From NCBI RefSeq assembly GCF_002743055.1, contig NZ_PDYM01000010.1:1-64000 (forward strand): 64,000 nucleotides of DNA, given 5' to 3'. The translations under genes and the position numbers were made by a program. The DNA is from Sporosarcina sp. P13. Lineage in GTDB: Bacteria; Bacillota; Bacilli; Bacillales_A; Planococcaceae. Shown here piece after piece: positions 8,504 to 16,773 of the stretch (positions are counted from its first letter, which is position 1; each line of letters opens with the position of its first letter). The notes under the pieces were generated by a model. The model worked only from the letters and a program-made list of their open reading frames with translations, had not been told where the DNA came from and ran no database searches.

Positions 8504-9880
8504 ATGGTTACCCCACTAGATGAATTGAGAAATGAAAAGGTCTTGGATGAAGCGAAGTTGAAATCGTTACTTGTCGACGAGGATATCCATATGTTTAGAC
8601 AAGAATACTTGTCACTTCATCCTTATGATCGTGCCATTTTTTATGAAGAAGTTGGAGCAGAACTTCGGGAGTTAATGTATTTTTATTTATCACCAAAAGA
8701 ACTTGCGGAGATTTTTGAGACAAGTGAAATTGAAGAGGATGAATATAAAGAGTTCCTTGAAGAGATGGACGCAACTTACGCTGCAGAGATGATTTCATAC
8801 ATGTTTGTGGATAATGCAGTAGATGTCCTGAAAGAACTTGATAAAAAGCAAGTTGTTAGTTATTTAACGTTAATGAATAAAGAAGCAGCAATTCAGATTA
8901 AAGCCTTGCTTCACTATGAAGAATATACAGCCGGATCAATCATGACGACGGAATTTGTAACGGTATCCGAGAATTCAACCGTTCGTTCCGCTATGACGAT
9001 TTTGCGTAGCGAAGCTCCAAGCGCGGAAACGGTTTACTATATTTTCGTAGTAGATGATAGTCAGCGTTTAACAGGAGTCGTCTCACTCCGTGACTTAATC
9101 ATTGCGGATGAAGATACGTTAATAAGGGATATTATGAGCGACCGAGTAGTTAGTGTTTCTGTTTCTGATGACCAGGAAGACGTTGCTCGAACGATTCAGG
9201 ATTATAATTTCTTAGCTGTTCCTGTTGTTGATTTCCAACAACACATATTAGGTATTATAACAGTCGATGATATTATCGACGTTATCGATGAAGAAGCATC
9301 GGATGACTACTCCAAACTTGCCGGTGTCTCTACAATGGATACATTTGACAAGAACTCTTTTTCAGCGGCTAAAAAACGAATTCCTTGGTTGATTACATTG
9401 ATTGTACTAGGAATGTTAACAGCCAATTTAATTGATTTATTTACTGAAACAATTTCTCAAGTCGCTTTATTAGCAGTCTTCATTCCGTTAATTGCCGGAA
9501 CGGCAGGAAACAGTGGAACGCAATCATTAGCCGTTGCAGTCCGTGGTATTGCCACAAGGGATATTGAGGATGAGAGTAAATTAAAATTATTGATTCGTGA
9601 AGCAGGTACCGGGTTAATTACTGGTTTGGTCTGTGCCATATTTGTCGTGTTATTAATATTTGTTTGGAAACATGAACTAATTATCGCGTTATTGGTCGGT
9701 ACAGCTACGCTTGTGTCCATATTCGTCGCAACTATTTCAGGATCATTCATTCCGTTATTCATGCACAAGATCAAAGTGGATCCAGCAGTCGCTTCAGGTC
9801 CTTTTATCACAACGCTTAATGACGTCATAAGTATTATTATCTATCTAGGTCTAGCAACAGCATTCATCAGTTCCTTGTGA
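8504..9880 (+). CDS. mgtE: MgtE-type magnesium transporter
   Basis: Dimeric Mg2+ channel/transporter of the plasma membrane. The acidic N-terminal MgtE_N domain (about residues 20-130) is followed by two CBS domains (about 135-255, e.g. YTAGSIMTTEFVTV and IRDIMSDRVVSV), a linker helix, and about five membrane helices containing AGTAGNSGTQSLAVAVRG, the conserved pore segment. At 458 residues it is full length. Mg2+ binding by the N and CBS domains is known to close the pore. Confidence 0.93.
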   Translation: MVTPLDELRNEKVLDEAKLKSLLVDEDIHMFRQEYLSLHPYDRAIFYEEVGAELRELMYFYLSPKELAEIFETSEIEEDEYKEFLEEMDATYAAEMISYMFVDNAVDVLKELDKKQVVSYLTLMNKEAAIQIKALLHYEEYTAGSIMTTEFVTVSENSTVRSAMTILRSEAPSAETVYYIFVVDDSQRLTGVVSLRDLIIADEDTLIRDIMSDRVVSVSVSDDQEDVARTIQDYNFLAVPVVDFQQHILGIITVDDIIDVIDEEASDDYSKLAGVSTMDTFDKNSFSAAKKRIPWLITLIVLGMLTANLIDLFTETISQVALLAVFIPLIAGTAGNSGTQSLAVAVRGIATRDIEDESKLKLLIREAGTGLITGLVCAIFVVLLIFVWKHELIIALLVGTATLVSIFVATISGSFIPLFMHKIKVDPAVASGPFITTLNDVISIIIYLGLATAFISSL

Positions 9881-9910
9881 ACGTTGAGTGCTTTTTTATT
9901 TGCTCATTGG

Positions 9911-9939
9911 AACGTTGGGCATTTTGATTACATATGCTA
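9911..9939 (+). promoter_or_regulatory. Candidate sigma-K promoter of cotO
   Basis: AAC around 9911-9913 followed after 17 bp by CATATGCTA (9931-9939), fitting the mother-cell sigma-K pattern AC-N16/17-CATAnnnTA. A start near 9945 would leave a very short leader containing the AAAAGGA ribosome site. Confidence 0.5.
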
Positions 9940-9960
9940 GACGAAAAGGATGTGATAAAG

Positions 9961-10374
9961 ATGGGTCATGAGAAGCCGTTATTGTTTGTTAACAGTCCGG
10001 TGATCAGGAAGTATGTGTATACACCTATACAAGAAGATACACCTATTCCCGAAGAGGAGAGTACTTCTGTTTTTGAATTGGAGCACGCAAGAGACGTGGA
10101 GCGAAGAATAGAGCCACCTGTACTGGACGATCCTGTAAAAGAGAAGCTGTTGGTAGTTCCGCGTATTCAGCAAAACTTGAATTATTTAGACCATCCGTTT
10201 CGCAAAGAGTTATATCAACCGATCGAAGTCGTAACTGACGAGCAAGTGATAAAAGGGAAAATTCATGAAGTGGATCATAACTTGTTATGGATGAAGAAAG
10301 ATGAAGAGCTTATTTCGGTGGTCATTGGTGATATTCGGGATATCAAATGGAAACAGCAATCATTCACTATATAA
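9961..10374 (+). CDS. cotO: CotO-like spore coat morphogenetic protein
   Basis: Resembles the CotO (YjbX) family, outer coat/crust assembly proteins made in the mother cell. The recognised part is the C-terminal ~65 residues (FRKELYQPIEVVTDEQVIKGKIHEVDHNLLWM...IGDIRDIKW); the N-terminal half is acidic and low-complexity. ATG 9961 is 10 nt from AAAAGGA (9944-9950). It is convergent with the CotY/CotZ-type coat gene, the same pairing as in B. subtilis. Confidence 0.7.
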   Translation: MGHEKPLLFVNSPVIRKYVYTPIQEDTPIPEEESTSVFELEHARDVERRIEPPVLDDPVKEKLLVVPRIQQNLNYLDHPFRKELYQPIEVVTDEQVIKGKIHEVDHNLLWMKKDEELISVVIGDIRDIKWKQQSFTI

Positions 10375-10378
10375 TATA

Positions 10379-10414
10379 AAAAGCGAACTCTATTAATAGA
10401 GTTCGCTTTTTCGC
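10379..10414. terminator. Bidirectional terminator between cotO and cotZ-like
   Basis: AAAAAGCGAACTCTAT pairs perfectly with ATAGAGTTCGCTTTTT across a short TAA-type loop; T-runs form on both strands. Confidence 0.85.
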
Positions 10415-10440
10415 ATTGCAAGTATTGTTTCGGAATCTAC

Positions 10441-11016
10441 TTACATTTCGTCGCAGAAATTAATAAAGACGTCGTCGATACATTGGATGCCGCAGAAGCA
10501 ACTTGTGTCGATTGTTAAACAAGTGTTAGTTGGTCCGAAACCATTCACTTTACAAACTTTTTCCAAGCAAATTTCGCCGTTATCAAAGATGTTAATCGGA
10601 TTGTCGTTATATAACGGTTGCAAGACTTGAATTGTTGCGCAACACGAGTCGAATACTTTCTGTACTCTGAAGAATACAGAGACACAGCTTGTTGATGTTG
10701 GGTGTGGTGGCTTTCTGCTGCTCATTTCGTTATCGTTAGAATTCCGAGGGTACGGAGTTGCTTTTTTACCACCTCTGAATACGGCCTTGAAATAATCCCC
10801 ATCATCTGTCAGTAGGCTAAATACACGAGTGTTTACACGACCTCGTACTGGGCTGACCAAACTGCCTAATGGTGCCATGAAACAATCTGTATCGCACTCT
10901 ACACAATCCACTTCTGGACTCGTGCTCTGGACACGTTTAATAAAACGTAAGACCTCGCAAATGCAATTGGACTTCTGACAACCACCATGATTACTATCTT
11001 TTCTTTCACATCCCAC
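10441..11016 (-). CDS. cotZ: CotY/CotZ-family cysteine-rich spore coat (crust) protein
   Basis: Spore crust structural protein of the CotY/CotZ family, which forms disulfide-linked hexameric sheets. 191 residues with 17 cysteines, clustered at the N-terminus (NCICEVLRFIKRVQ, VDCVECDTDC) and C-terminus (DTSCFCGIQCIDDVFINFC). The GTG start at 11016 lies 8 nt from an AGGAGGT. A sigma-K-like -10 CATAAGGTA occurs on the minus strand at 11055-11047, but I see no matching -35. CotY and CotZ cannot be told apart by eye. Confidence 0.85.
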   Translation of the reverse strand: MGCERKDSNHGGCQKSNCICEVLRFIKRVQSTSPEVDCVECDTDCFMAPLGSLVSPVRGRVNTRVFSLLTDDGDYFKAVFRGGKKATPYPRNSNDNEMSSRKPPHPTSTSCVSVFFRVQKVFDSCCATIQVLQPLYNDNPINIFDNGEICLEKVCKVNGFGPTNTCLTIDTSCFCGIQCIDDVFINFCDEM

Positions 11017-11092
11017 TACTGTCCACCTCCTGTTTATCGTTCTCTATACCTTATGCGCGAGTACGAAAGATGGCAGGGCGTTTGCACAGATA

Positions 11093-11123
11093 TGCATAAA
11101 TCGTAAACGAATATTCCATACTG
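11093..11123 (+). promoter_or_regulatory. Candidate sigma-G promoter of the yhcN-spoVA operon
   Basis: TGCATA (11093-11098), 18-bp spacer, CATACTG (11117-11123), close to the forespore sigma-G pattern TGnATA-N17/18-CATACTA and just upstream of spore-germination genes. Confidence 0.65.
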
Positions 11124-11144
11124 TTCTAAAGGGAGGCGACAGTC

Positions 11145-11537
11145 TTGAAAAAACTAATATATCTGTTGCTAGTCAGTTTGTTACTAACGGGTTGTAATGA
11201 AAAAGGAACGCATATTGAAAACACCACGACTCATGATACGGTTCCCTTAGAAAAAACGCTTGATAGTAATGAGCATGTCAAATTGGCAGTTGCTTTGTTA
11301 CATGAAGAGGATTTAATAGTAGGAATCCGTGTAAACACATTTTCAAGATTCCAAAAGAAAAAGATTGCGAAAAAGATTAATAAGGAATTGAAAAAAGAAT
11401 ATCCGGATTTAGAAGTTACGGTATCAGCGGATAGTAAGGTGTTGTTGGAGACGGATAAGTTGATAAAAAAAGGTGATTCAAAAAATTATCAAAAGAAAAT
11501 AGATGACATCAAATCCATCGCAAAGGAGCAAACCTAA
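11145..11537 (+). CDS. YhcN/YlaJ-family sporulation lipoprotein
   Basis: Predicted lipoprotein with signal sequence and lipobox LLTGC (Cys17). The remainder resembles the YhcN/YlaJ spore inner-membrane lipoproteins (KLAVALLHEEDLIVGIRV, then a lysine-rich helix and VTVSADSKVLLETDKLI). TTG 11145 follows AGGGAGG by a normal distance. Its stop overlaps the SpoVAC start by one base (TAATG), so it heads the operon; such lipoproteins are common neighbours of spoVA genes in Bacillales. Confidence 0.8.
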   Translation: MKKLIYLLLVSLLLTGCNEKGTHIENTTTHDTVPLEKTLDSNEHVKLAVALLHEEDLIVGIRVNTFSRFQKKKIAKKINKELKKEYPDLEVTVSADSKVLLETDKLIKKGDSKNYQKKIDDIKSIAKEQT

Positions 11538-11992
11538 TGGAACAAGAGAAGTATGCGCATTTAGAGAAAGAACTATCCCCAAAAACCCCGATTCTAAAGA
11601 ATGTCATCAAAGCCTTTTTGGTAGGCGGTTTGATCTGTTTAATTGGGCAGTTTATCGCACTTTTTTATATAACGTACTTTGATTTTACAGAACGTACAGC
11701 GAGCAATCCGACAGTTGCTACCATGATTTTTATCTCTATGTTATTAACTGGTTTTGGATTGTATAAAAAAATATCCCAGTTTGGAGGAGCAGGGGCTTCC
11801 GTTCCTATAACAGGGTTTGGAAATGCGGTAGTATCATCTGCAATTGAGCATAAATCGGAGGGTTATGTACTAGGCGTAGGAGGTAATATGTTCAAGTTAG
11901 CTGGATCAGTCATTTTATTTGGTGTGTTTTCAGCTTTCATTGTTGCACTTATAAAAACAATACTAGTGAAATTTGGTGTCGTCTCATGGTGA
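11537..11992 (+). CDS. spoVAC: SpoVAC, spore membrane channel component
   Basis: Integral membrane protein of the SpoVA complex, which moves dipicolinic acid into the forespore and out on germination; SpoVAC itself behaves as a mechanosensitive channel. 151 residues with about four membrane segments; diagnostic KAFLVGGLICLIGQ and GAGASVPITGFGNAV. ATG 11537 follows AAGGAGC. The 3' end overlaps spoVAD by 7 nt. Confidence 0.93.
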   Translation: MEQEKYAHLEKELSPKTPILKNVIKAFLVGGLICLIGQFIALFYITYFDFTERTASNPTVATMIFISMLLTGFGLYKKISQFGGAGASVPITGFGNAVVSSAIEHKSEGYVLGVGGNMFKLAGSVILFGVFSAFIVALIKTILVKFGVVSW

Positions 11993-13005
11993 AAAATGGA
12001 GTTCTTACTTTTTCTTCTATGCCGAGTCTATATTCAACAGGTGTGACGGCTGGACCTTTAGAGAAGAAGAAAAGCGTCTTCGCTGAGCAATTTGATAAAG
12101 TGTATGAAGATGAACGTTGTGATTTGCCAACAAATGAACATGGACATAAACAGCTAATGTATGATGCAGTAATGATCGCTCTTAGTAAAGAAAAAAAGAC
12201 CATCGATAAAATCGATTTCTTTTTAACAGGCGATTTAGTAAATCAAATGACGCCTTCGAGCTTCACAGCGCATGAACTAGGTATACCGTACATAGGCATG
12301 TTTGCGGCTTGTGCGACATCAGTTTCTTCTATGATAACGGCTGCGTTACTTGCAGATGCAGAGCAGGCAAGATGGCTGATCGCTGGTTCATCGAGTCAAC
12401 ATAATGCAATCGAAAGGCAATTCCGCTATCCGCTAGAATACGGTTCACAAAAAGGGGCCACTTGCCAATGGACTGTCACTGCGGCGGGAGCTGTTTTAAT
12501 AGGTCAGCATAAGGAAGGAAACCCATCGATTTGCTGTGCGACTGTTGGTAAAGTGGTAGATATGGGAATGACAGATCCTTTGAATATGGGGGCCGCGATG
12601 GCACCTGCTGCAATGGAAACATTGTCTTGTCATTTGAAAGGACACAAAAAAACAATTGATGACTACGATACGATTATTACAGGTGATTTAGGCAGTAATG
12701 GCTTTAAAATCTTTAAAGCCCTAGCGAATGAAAGTGGCTTGTCGCATACGAAAAACTTTCGAGATGCTGGTGAAGAGTTTTACGGAAATGATCCTTCTTT
12801 TAATGCGGGAGCAAGTGGATCGGGTTGTTCAGCAGCTGTGTTTTTGTCAGATGTTTATAAGAAATTACAAAAGAGAGAGTATAAACGGGTGTTGCTCATC
12901 GCCACAGGTGCCCTTTTATCTCCATTGACCTATCAACAGGGAGACAGTATTCCATGCATCGCGCATGCAATTGAAGTCACAATGGATGGGGTGAGTGTCA
13001 ATTGA
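11986..13005 (+). CDS. spoVAD: SpoVAD, thiolase-fold dipicolinate-binding protein
   Basis: Cytoplasm/membrane-associated SpoVA subunit that binds dipicolinic acid. 339 residues with the thiolase-like fold and conserved blocks FAACATSVSSMITA, DMGMTDPLNMGAAMAPAA and GASGSGCSAAVFLSDVY. ATG 11986 overlaps the end of spoVAC, and its stop overlaps the spoVAEb TTG start by four bases, so the three are translationally coupled. Confidence 0.93.
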   Translation: MVKNGVLTFSSMPSLYSTGVTAGPLEKKKSVFAEQFDKVYEDERCDLPTNEHGHKQLMYDAVMIALSKEKKTIDKIDFFLTGDLVNQMTPSSFTAHELGIPYIGMFAACATSVSSMITAALLADAEQARWLIAGSSSQHNAIERQFRYPLEYGSQKGATCQWTVTAAGAVLIGQHKEGNPSICCATVGKVVDMGMTDPLNMGAAMAPAAMETLSCHLKGHKKTIDDYDTIITGDLGSNGFKIFKALANESGLSHTKNFRDAGEEFYGNDPSFNAGASGSGCSAAVFLSDVYKKLQKREYKRVLLIATGALLSPLTYQQGDSIPCIAHAIEVTMDGVSVN

Positions 13006-13364
13006 TATCTATTTATATTACTTCATTCATCGTAGGTGGGTTGATCTGTGTCATTGGGCAATTGTTGATGGATGTGGCGAAATTGACCCCCGCACACACA
13101 CTATGTTCTTTAGTAGTCGCAGGCTCTATTTTAGACGGTTTCGGTTTGTATGAGCCTTTGATCGACTTTGCGGGTGCGGGCGCTACCATTCCGATTACGT
13201 CGTTTGGAAATGCTTTGACCCATGGAGCGCTAGCAGAGGCGGAAAAACATGGCTTGATAGGTGTGGTAACTGGTATGTTCGAAGTAACAAGTTCAGGTAT
13301 CAGTGCTGCTATTATTTTCGGATTAATAGGTGCTTTATTATTTACTTCAAAAGGAAATGTTTAA
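13002..13364 (+). CDS. spoVAEb: SpoVAEb (SpoVAE), spore membrane protein
   Basis: Membrane protein paralogous to SpoVAC: it repeats the signatures SFIVGGLICVIGQLLMD and FAGAGATIPITSFGNALTHGAL. 120 residues, about four membrane segments. TTG 13002 overlaps the spoVAD stop. This minimal set lacks spoVAA, AB, AEa and AF, which are elsewhere or absent; the C-D-Eb core is the most conserved SpoVA unit. Confidence 0.92.
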   Translation: MISIYITSFIVGGLICVIGQLLMDVAKLTPAHTLCSLVVAGSILDGFGLYEPLIDFAGAGATIPITSFGNALTHGALAEAEKHGLIGVVTGMFEVTSSGISAAIIFGLIGALLFTSKGNV

Positions 13365-13368
13365 AAAT

Positions 13369-13425
13369 GCCCTCTCCAATTCCCCCTTCTCTGCATATGG
13401 TAGAGAAGAAGGAAGGAGGGGTTTT
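13369..13425 (+). terminator. GC-rich hairpin: spoVA terminator or SD-masking element
   Basis: CTTCTCT pairs with AGAGAAG and flanking C-rich and GGAAGGAGGGG arms extend the stem; TTTTT follows. The 3' arm contains the ribosome site of the next small gene (13427), so the structure could both end spoVA transcripts and control that gene. Confidence 0.6.
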
Positions 13426-13426
13426 T

Positions 13427-13567
13427 ATGTATGGATGTTTCCCATCTCAGGGTCACGGTGGTTATGGACATGGCGGAGGGTGTGGAGAAAGGTATGGTGG
13501 TTCTTCGTTCGTTTTAATCGTCGTCCTATTTATTTTGCTGATTATTGTAGGCAGAAGCTACTTCTAA
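13427..13567 (+). CDS. YjcZ/SscA-family small sporulation membrane peptide
   Basis: 46-residue peptide with a Gly/His/Tyr-rich N-terminus (HGGYGHGGGCGERYGG) and one C-terminal membrane helix (FVLIVVLFILLIIVGRSYF). This is the hallmark of YjcZ/SscA-type peptides, SscA being a small spore assembly protein in B. subtilis. ATG 13427 follows GGAAGGAGGGG. Unlike most members it has one Cys in the Gly-rich part. It sits directly before spoVIF. Confidence 0.85.
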   Translation: MYGCFPSQGHGGYGHGGGCGERYGGSSFVLIVVLFILLIIVGRSYF

Positions 13568-13582
13568 GGAGGAGATTGATAG

Positions 13583-13837
13583 ATGAACGATTCATTCTTT
13601 CGAAAAATAGAATCTAAGACAGGTGTGCCGATGGAAGAAGTATTTGCATTAGCTAATGCTATCCAATTTGCTGACTTTAAAGATGAACGTCAAGTGAGAA
13701 AAATTATACAAAAAGTAAGTCAGCTAGCTAATAAGAATGTACCGCAGCATATGGAAGATGAACTCGTGAATTCAATCATTCAAAGTGGTAAAGGGCTGAA
13801 TTTAAACGATATTAACCATATGTTAGGCGGAAAGTAA
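13583..13837 (+). CDS. spoVIF: Stage VI sporulation protein F (SpoVIF/YjcC)
   Basis: 84-residue helical protein matching SpoVIF throughout (IESKTGVPMEEVFALANAIQ, QVRKIIQKVSQLANK). In B. subtilis SpoVIF acts in the mother cell on late spore coat assembly and GerE-dependent expression. ATG 13583 follows AAGGAGGA by 9 nt. It is 15 bp downstream of the SscA-type gene and probably shares its transcript. Confidence 0.93.
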   Translation: MNDSFFRKIESKTGVPMEEVFALANAIQFADFKDERQVRKIIQKVSQLANKNVPQHMEDELVNSIIQSGKGLNLNDINHMLGGK

Positions 13838-13919
13838 AGATATTTCCGAAACGAGGTTTAGATGTGGTCGTTTTTGGATATAGTACTAACAAAGGAAGTA
13901 AACGAAGGTGGTGCACATC

Positions 13920-14231
13920 ATGGGCTATATTTTACCGATCCAGAACTTTCAATCTCAACAATATGCGGAAAGGTTGAACAAACAACCCCATAATTTCGCT
14001 TCTATTGGTCGTGTAAGTCCAGTACGAATGAGAAATGAGGAGTCCAACTATTGGGAAGATGTTATAGGGGAAGAAGATCGACGCCGTAAGGAGCAAAAGG
14101 AAGAGAGAAACATGAAACGTGCACCTCAATCCCTGGCAAAAAACGGATTCATTGCTCCGAATCCAGCCAAATTGTCTCCTACAATTGCAGAAGTAGTAGG
14201 TAAAGGTTTATCCGTTAATGCATATGTATAA
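13920..14231 (+). CDS. Hypothetical protein in spore gene block
   Basis: 103 residues, soluble, very basic and acidic middle (EEDRRRKEQKEERNMKR, probable helix), starting MGYILPIQNFQSQQYAERL. I recognise the start as typical of small uncharacterised Bacillales proteins but no named family. ATG 13920 is preceded by GAAGGTGG; an in-frame GTG at 13908 is less well placed. Position after spoVIF suggests a sporulation-time role, which is inference. A perfect terminator follows. Confidence 0.65.
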   Translation: MGYILPIQNFQSQQYAERLNKQPHNFASIGRVSPVRMRNEESNYWEDVIGEEDRRRKEQKEERNMKRAPQSLAKNGFIAPNPAKLSPTIAEVVGKGLSVNAYV

Positions 14232-14235
14232 AAGA

Positions 14236-14279
14236 ACGATAAAACCTTGTCAGCCCTAAGGCTGACAAGGTTTTATCGT
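14236..14279. terminator. Bidirectional terminator
   Basis: A perfect 20-bp stem, ACGATAAAACCTTGTCAGCC (14236-14255), with its complement at 14260-14279 and loop CTAA, between convergent genes. Confidence 0.85.
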
Positions 14280-14294
14280 TGTGTAGCGAAAAAA

Positions 14295-14732
14295 CTATTT
14301 ATCGAGCAAGTTTTTTTCCATTGCTCGATGGGGGATGTCTGCATCCATAAATTCAGGTGAAGTCACGACGTATCCTAGTTTTTCATAGAAAGGTACAGCG
14401 TATGATTGTGCGTTCAGTAGAAGTTTTTTCATGGAATTTTTTCTAGCGTGTTCTTCTAGTGTGTTCATAATCAACTTCCCGATATGTTTACCGCGATGTT
14501 CTTCTAAAATACAAATTCTTTCTATTTTCCCATGTGCATTTACAAGGCCTCTCATTCGGCCTGCACCAATTGGATGATTCTTTTCGTCATAAACAACGAA
14601 ATGTGTAGCGTCTTGATCATATTCATCTATTTCCAAATGTAGGGGTACACCTTGTTCTTCTACAAACACTTTTTTACGAACAGTAAATGCATCCTCTCTG
14701 CCTTCCGCATCTGAAACAATCTTTACCGTCAT
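14295..14732 (-). CDS. yjcF: GNAT-family N-acetyltransferase (YjcF-like)
   Basis: Acetyl-CoA-dependent N-acetyltransferase, substrate unknown. The acetyl-CoA loop appears as ILEEHRGKHIGKLIM, and the C-terminal AQSYAVPFYEKLGY is the GNAT motif B. ATG 14732 (MTVKIVSD) aligns with the start I remember for B. subtilis YjcF; two in-frame TTG codons lie just upstream. The upstream yjcG stops 7 nt away, so the genes are co-transcribed. Confidence 0.88.
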   Translation of the reverse strand: MTVKIVSDAEGREDAFTVRKKVFVEEQGVPLHLEIDEYDQDATHFVVYDEKNHPIGAGRMRGLVNAHGKIERICILEEHRGKHIGKLIMNTLEEHARKNSMKKLLLNAQSYAVPFYEKLGYVVTSPEFMDADIPHRAMEKNLLDK

Positions 14733-14739
14733 CAACAAG

Positions 14740-15255
14740 TCAAGATACCCGATCTAGACGGAATGTTTCGTACACTGTCCAAGAACCGTCTTCTAGTTGA
14801 TATAATAAGTGGATACGGTCAATGACTTCTGAATGATCGACACCTACCATTTTTAATTGATTAATTACATCATCATGTTCACCAGAAGTTAGATCTTGAG
14901 CAATTGTGATGTGTGGTACAAATGCATAATTGGAAGCATTCTCATAAAAGTTTAAATTCAGGTCTTTATGCAAAGCGAGTAACTCATCATTAGGCGTAAC
15001 CTTAAAGTAAATCGTATTCGTAGTCGGAGCGAATGAGCTTACTTTTGTGACATTCAACTCAAATGGGCTGTTCTTGATCGTGATATCTTTCAACGCTTTT
15101 GCTACTTCTTCAATTTCCTTATCATTTGCCTCGAATGGATCCTTTAGCGTCATGTGGGGTGTAATCAGTGCATAATGCGGATCATATCTTTTACGATAAC
15201 CGTTTGCCGTGTCTTGAAGTTTTTTTGAAGGGAATGCAACAATACCGTATTTCAT
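14740..15255 (-). CDS. yjcG: 2H phosphoesterase, 2'-5' RNA ligase-like (YjcG)
   Basis: Two-histidine phosphoesterase superfamily protein with both HxTx motifs, HMTLKDPF near residue 33 and HITIAQDL near 115. Members hydrolyse or ligate cyclic or 2'-5' phosphates; the substrate of YjcG is not known to me. 171 residues, normal length. ATG at 15255 follows GGAGGC. Middle gene of the yjcH-yjcG-yjcF run. Confidence 0.9.
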   Translation of the reverse strand: MKYGIVAFPSKKLQDTANGYRKRYDPHYALITPHMTLKDPFEANDKEIEEVAKALKDITIKNSPFELNVTKVSSFAPTTNTIYFKVTPNDELLALHKDLNLNFYENASNYAFVPHITIAQDLTSGEHDDVINQLKMVGVDHSEVIDRIHLLYQLEDGSWTVYETFRLDRVS

Positions 15256-15342
15256 TTAAGACTGCCTCCTTGTGAATGGATTCATTTTGAGTTCATCTGT
15301 TTAAGTATATCAGAAAATAGTCGGATTAGTCTTATTCTAATA

Positions 15343-16065
15343 CTAAAGACTATTAATTTCAAGCAGTGCACGTCGAATATCAGGCTGCCAAGATTTCCAC
15401 GTATGGTCACCTTCTAGTTCTTCATAAAAGTATGGAAATCTTCTTTCTTTTATCAATTCATGAAGCTCGCGATTGGGAGTCAAGAAGTCTAATCTCCCGT
15501 CAGCGGTAGTAGGGACATAGGTTTCTTGCTTGCCGATGACGTGATAGATCGATAAAGCGGATGGATCTTTAATGGATTGGATGGCATCCAGCACATACTT
15601 GTTAACGAACGGCGAATGCAAAACGACTTTTCCGAAACAATTCGGGTATTTCGATGCTGTCAACAATGAGATGGATGCCGCCAATGAGTCTCCGATTAGC
15701 ATACGACTTGAACCCATTTGGTATGTTGGGTACGTTTCATCAATATACTGGATTAACTCGTGTGCTAGAAAACGAATATAGGCTTCGTGGCGGTCTCCTT
15801 CGGGATGATACATTCGTCTGCGTTCTTCCACTGTTTTATAAGGAATACCTACGATGATGACAGGTTCAATCATCTCTTCTTCCATTAATTCGTCTGCTAT
15901 TCGACCGATTCGACCAAGCTGGAAGTAATCTTTTCCATCTGACGCTAGGATGATGTTGTGTTTATAAAGTGGTGAGTAGCGAGAAGGCAAATAAAGCAAT
16001 AGCTCCATTTCTTCTTGTAGTTCATTGCTGTAAAAGCGGATTTCTTCAATCTTACCTGGATTCAT
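15343..16065 (-). CDS. yjcH: Alpha/beta-hydrolase esterase (YjcH-like)
   Basis: Putative esterase of the Fes/esterase-D type fold. Nucleophile elbow GDSLAAS (about residue 125), a late acid and a C-terminal histidine in EGDHTWKSW complete a plausible triad. 240 residues, no signal peptide. ATG 16065 follows a GGAGGT. It heads the minus-strand run, as in B. subtilis. Substrate unknown. Confidence 0.87.
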   Translation of the reverse strand: MNPGKIEEIRFYSNELQEEMELLLYLPSRYSPLYKHNIILASDGKDYFQLGRIGRIADELMEEEMIEPVIIVGIPYKTVEERRRMYHPEGDRHEAYIRFLAHELIQYIDETYPTYQMGSSRMLIGDSLAASISLLTASKYPNCFGKVVLHSPFVNKYVLDAIQSIKDPSALSIYHVIGKQETYVPTTADGRLDFLTPNRELHELIKERRFPYFYEELEGDHTWKSWQPDIRRALLEINSL

Positions 16066-16172
16066 TTTGTAGGACCTCCAAAAATAATGTACACTTAGTG
16101 AATATCATACCGATAAGTACTAGTGTAAAGCTAGTGAAATACAATCGTATGTGGAAAGAGAGGGGAAGTAAT

Positions 16173-16724
16173 ATGGTAGCAGGTAAAAATATTGTTCATT
16201 CAGATGTAGTGACGGCAGCAACAAAAGACGCGTTGATCCGTCGAGGGGTTAAAATTGAAGATATTGCAAAAATCGTTTATGAAATGCAGGTTCCTTACAA
16301 TAAAGGGTTATCTCTTGATCAATGTATCGATTCTGTTGAAGCGGTATTGCGTAAACGTGAGTTGCAGCATGCAATTCTAGTAGGTGTAGAATTAGATGAA
16401 ATTGCAGAAAGAGGTCAGCTATCTGCGCCACTTCAGCAAATTGTTGAGTCGGATGAAGGGTTATTCGGTGTTGACGAGACAATCGCATTGGGTGCCGTTT
16501 ATACGTACGGGTCGATTGCGGTAACAACGTTCGGACATTTAGATAAGAATAAGATTGGAATTATCAATGACTTAGATACGAAAAAAGGTATCGGTATCCA
16601 TACGTTCTTAGATGATCTTGTTGCGAGTGTGGCTGCTTGTGCATCGTCAAGAATCGCACATAGGACACGTGATTTACAAGAAGCGGGCTTAACGTTTAAG
16701 GATGTACAAAACGGCAATAACTAA
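16173..16724 (+). CDS. Phosphatidylglycerophosphatase A-like protein (YutG type)
   Basis: 183-residue protein of the PgpA/YutG family, whose members dephosphorylate phosphatidylglycerophosphate or are otherwise uncharacterised. Recognised blocks are LVGVELDEIAERGQL, DEGLFGVDETIALGAVYTYGSIAVT and GIHTFLDDLVASVAACASSRIAHR. It is more soluble than E. coli PgpA, as usual for this branch. ATG 16173 follows GAGGGGAAGT; upstream in-frame sequence to 15969 lies in the divergent gene and is not coding. Confidence 0.8.
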   Translation: MVAGKNIVHSDVVTAATKDALIRRGVKIEDIAKIVYEMQVPYNKGLSLDQCIDSVEAVLRKRELQHAILVGVELDEIAERGQLSAPLQQIVESDEGLFGVDETIALGAVYTYGSIAVTTFGHLDKNKIGIINDLDTKKGIGIHTFLDDLVASVAACASSRIAHRTRDLQEAGLTFKDVQNGNN

Positions 16725-16734
16725 TACAGTAAAT

Positions 16735-16773
16735 AAAGCACAGACACGGGATATCTGGTGTTTGTGCTTTTTA
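16735..16773 (+). terminator. Intrinsic terminator
   Basis: AAAGCACAGACAC pairs with GTGTTTGTGCTTT and is followed by T residues. Confidence 0.8.
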
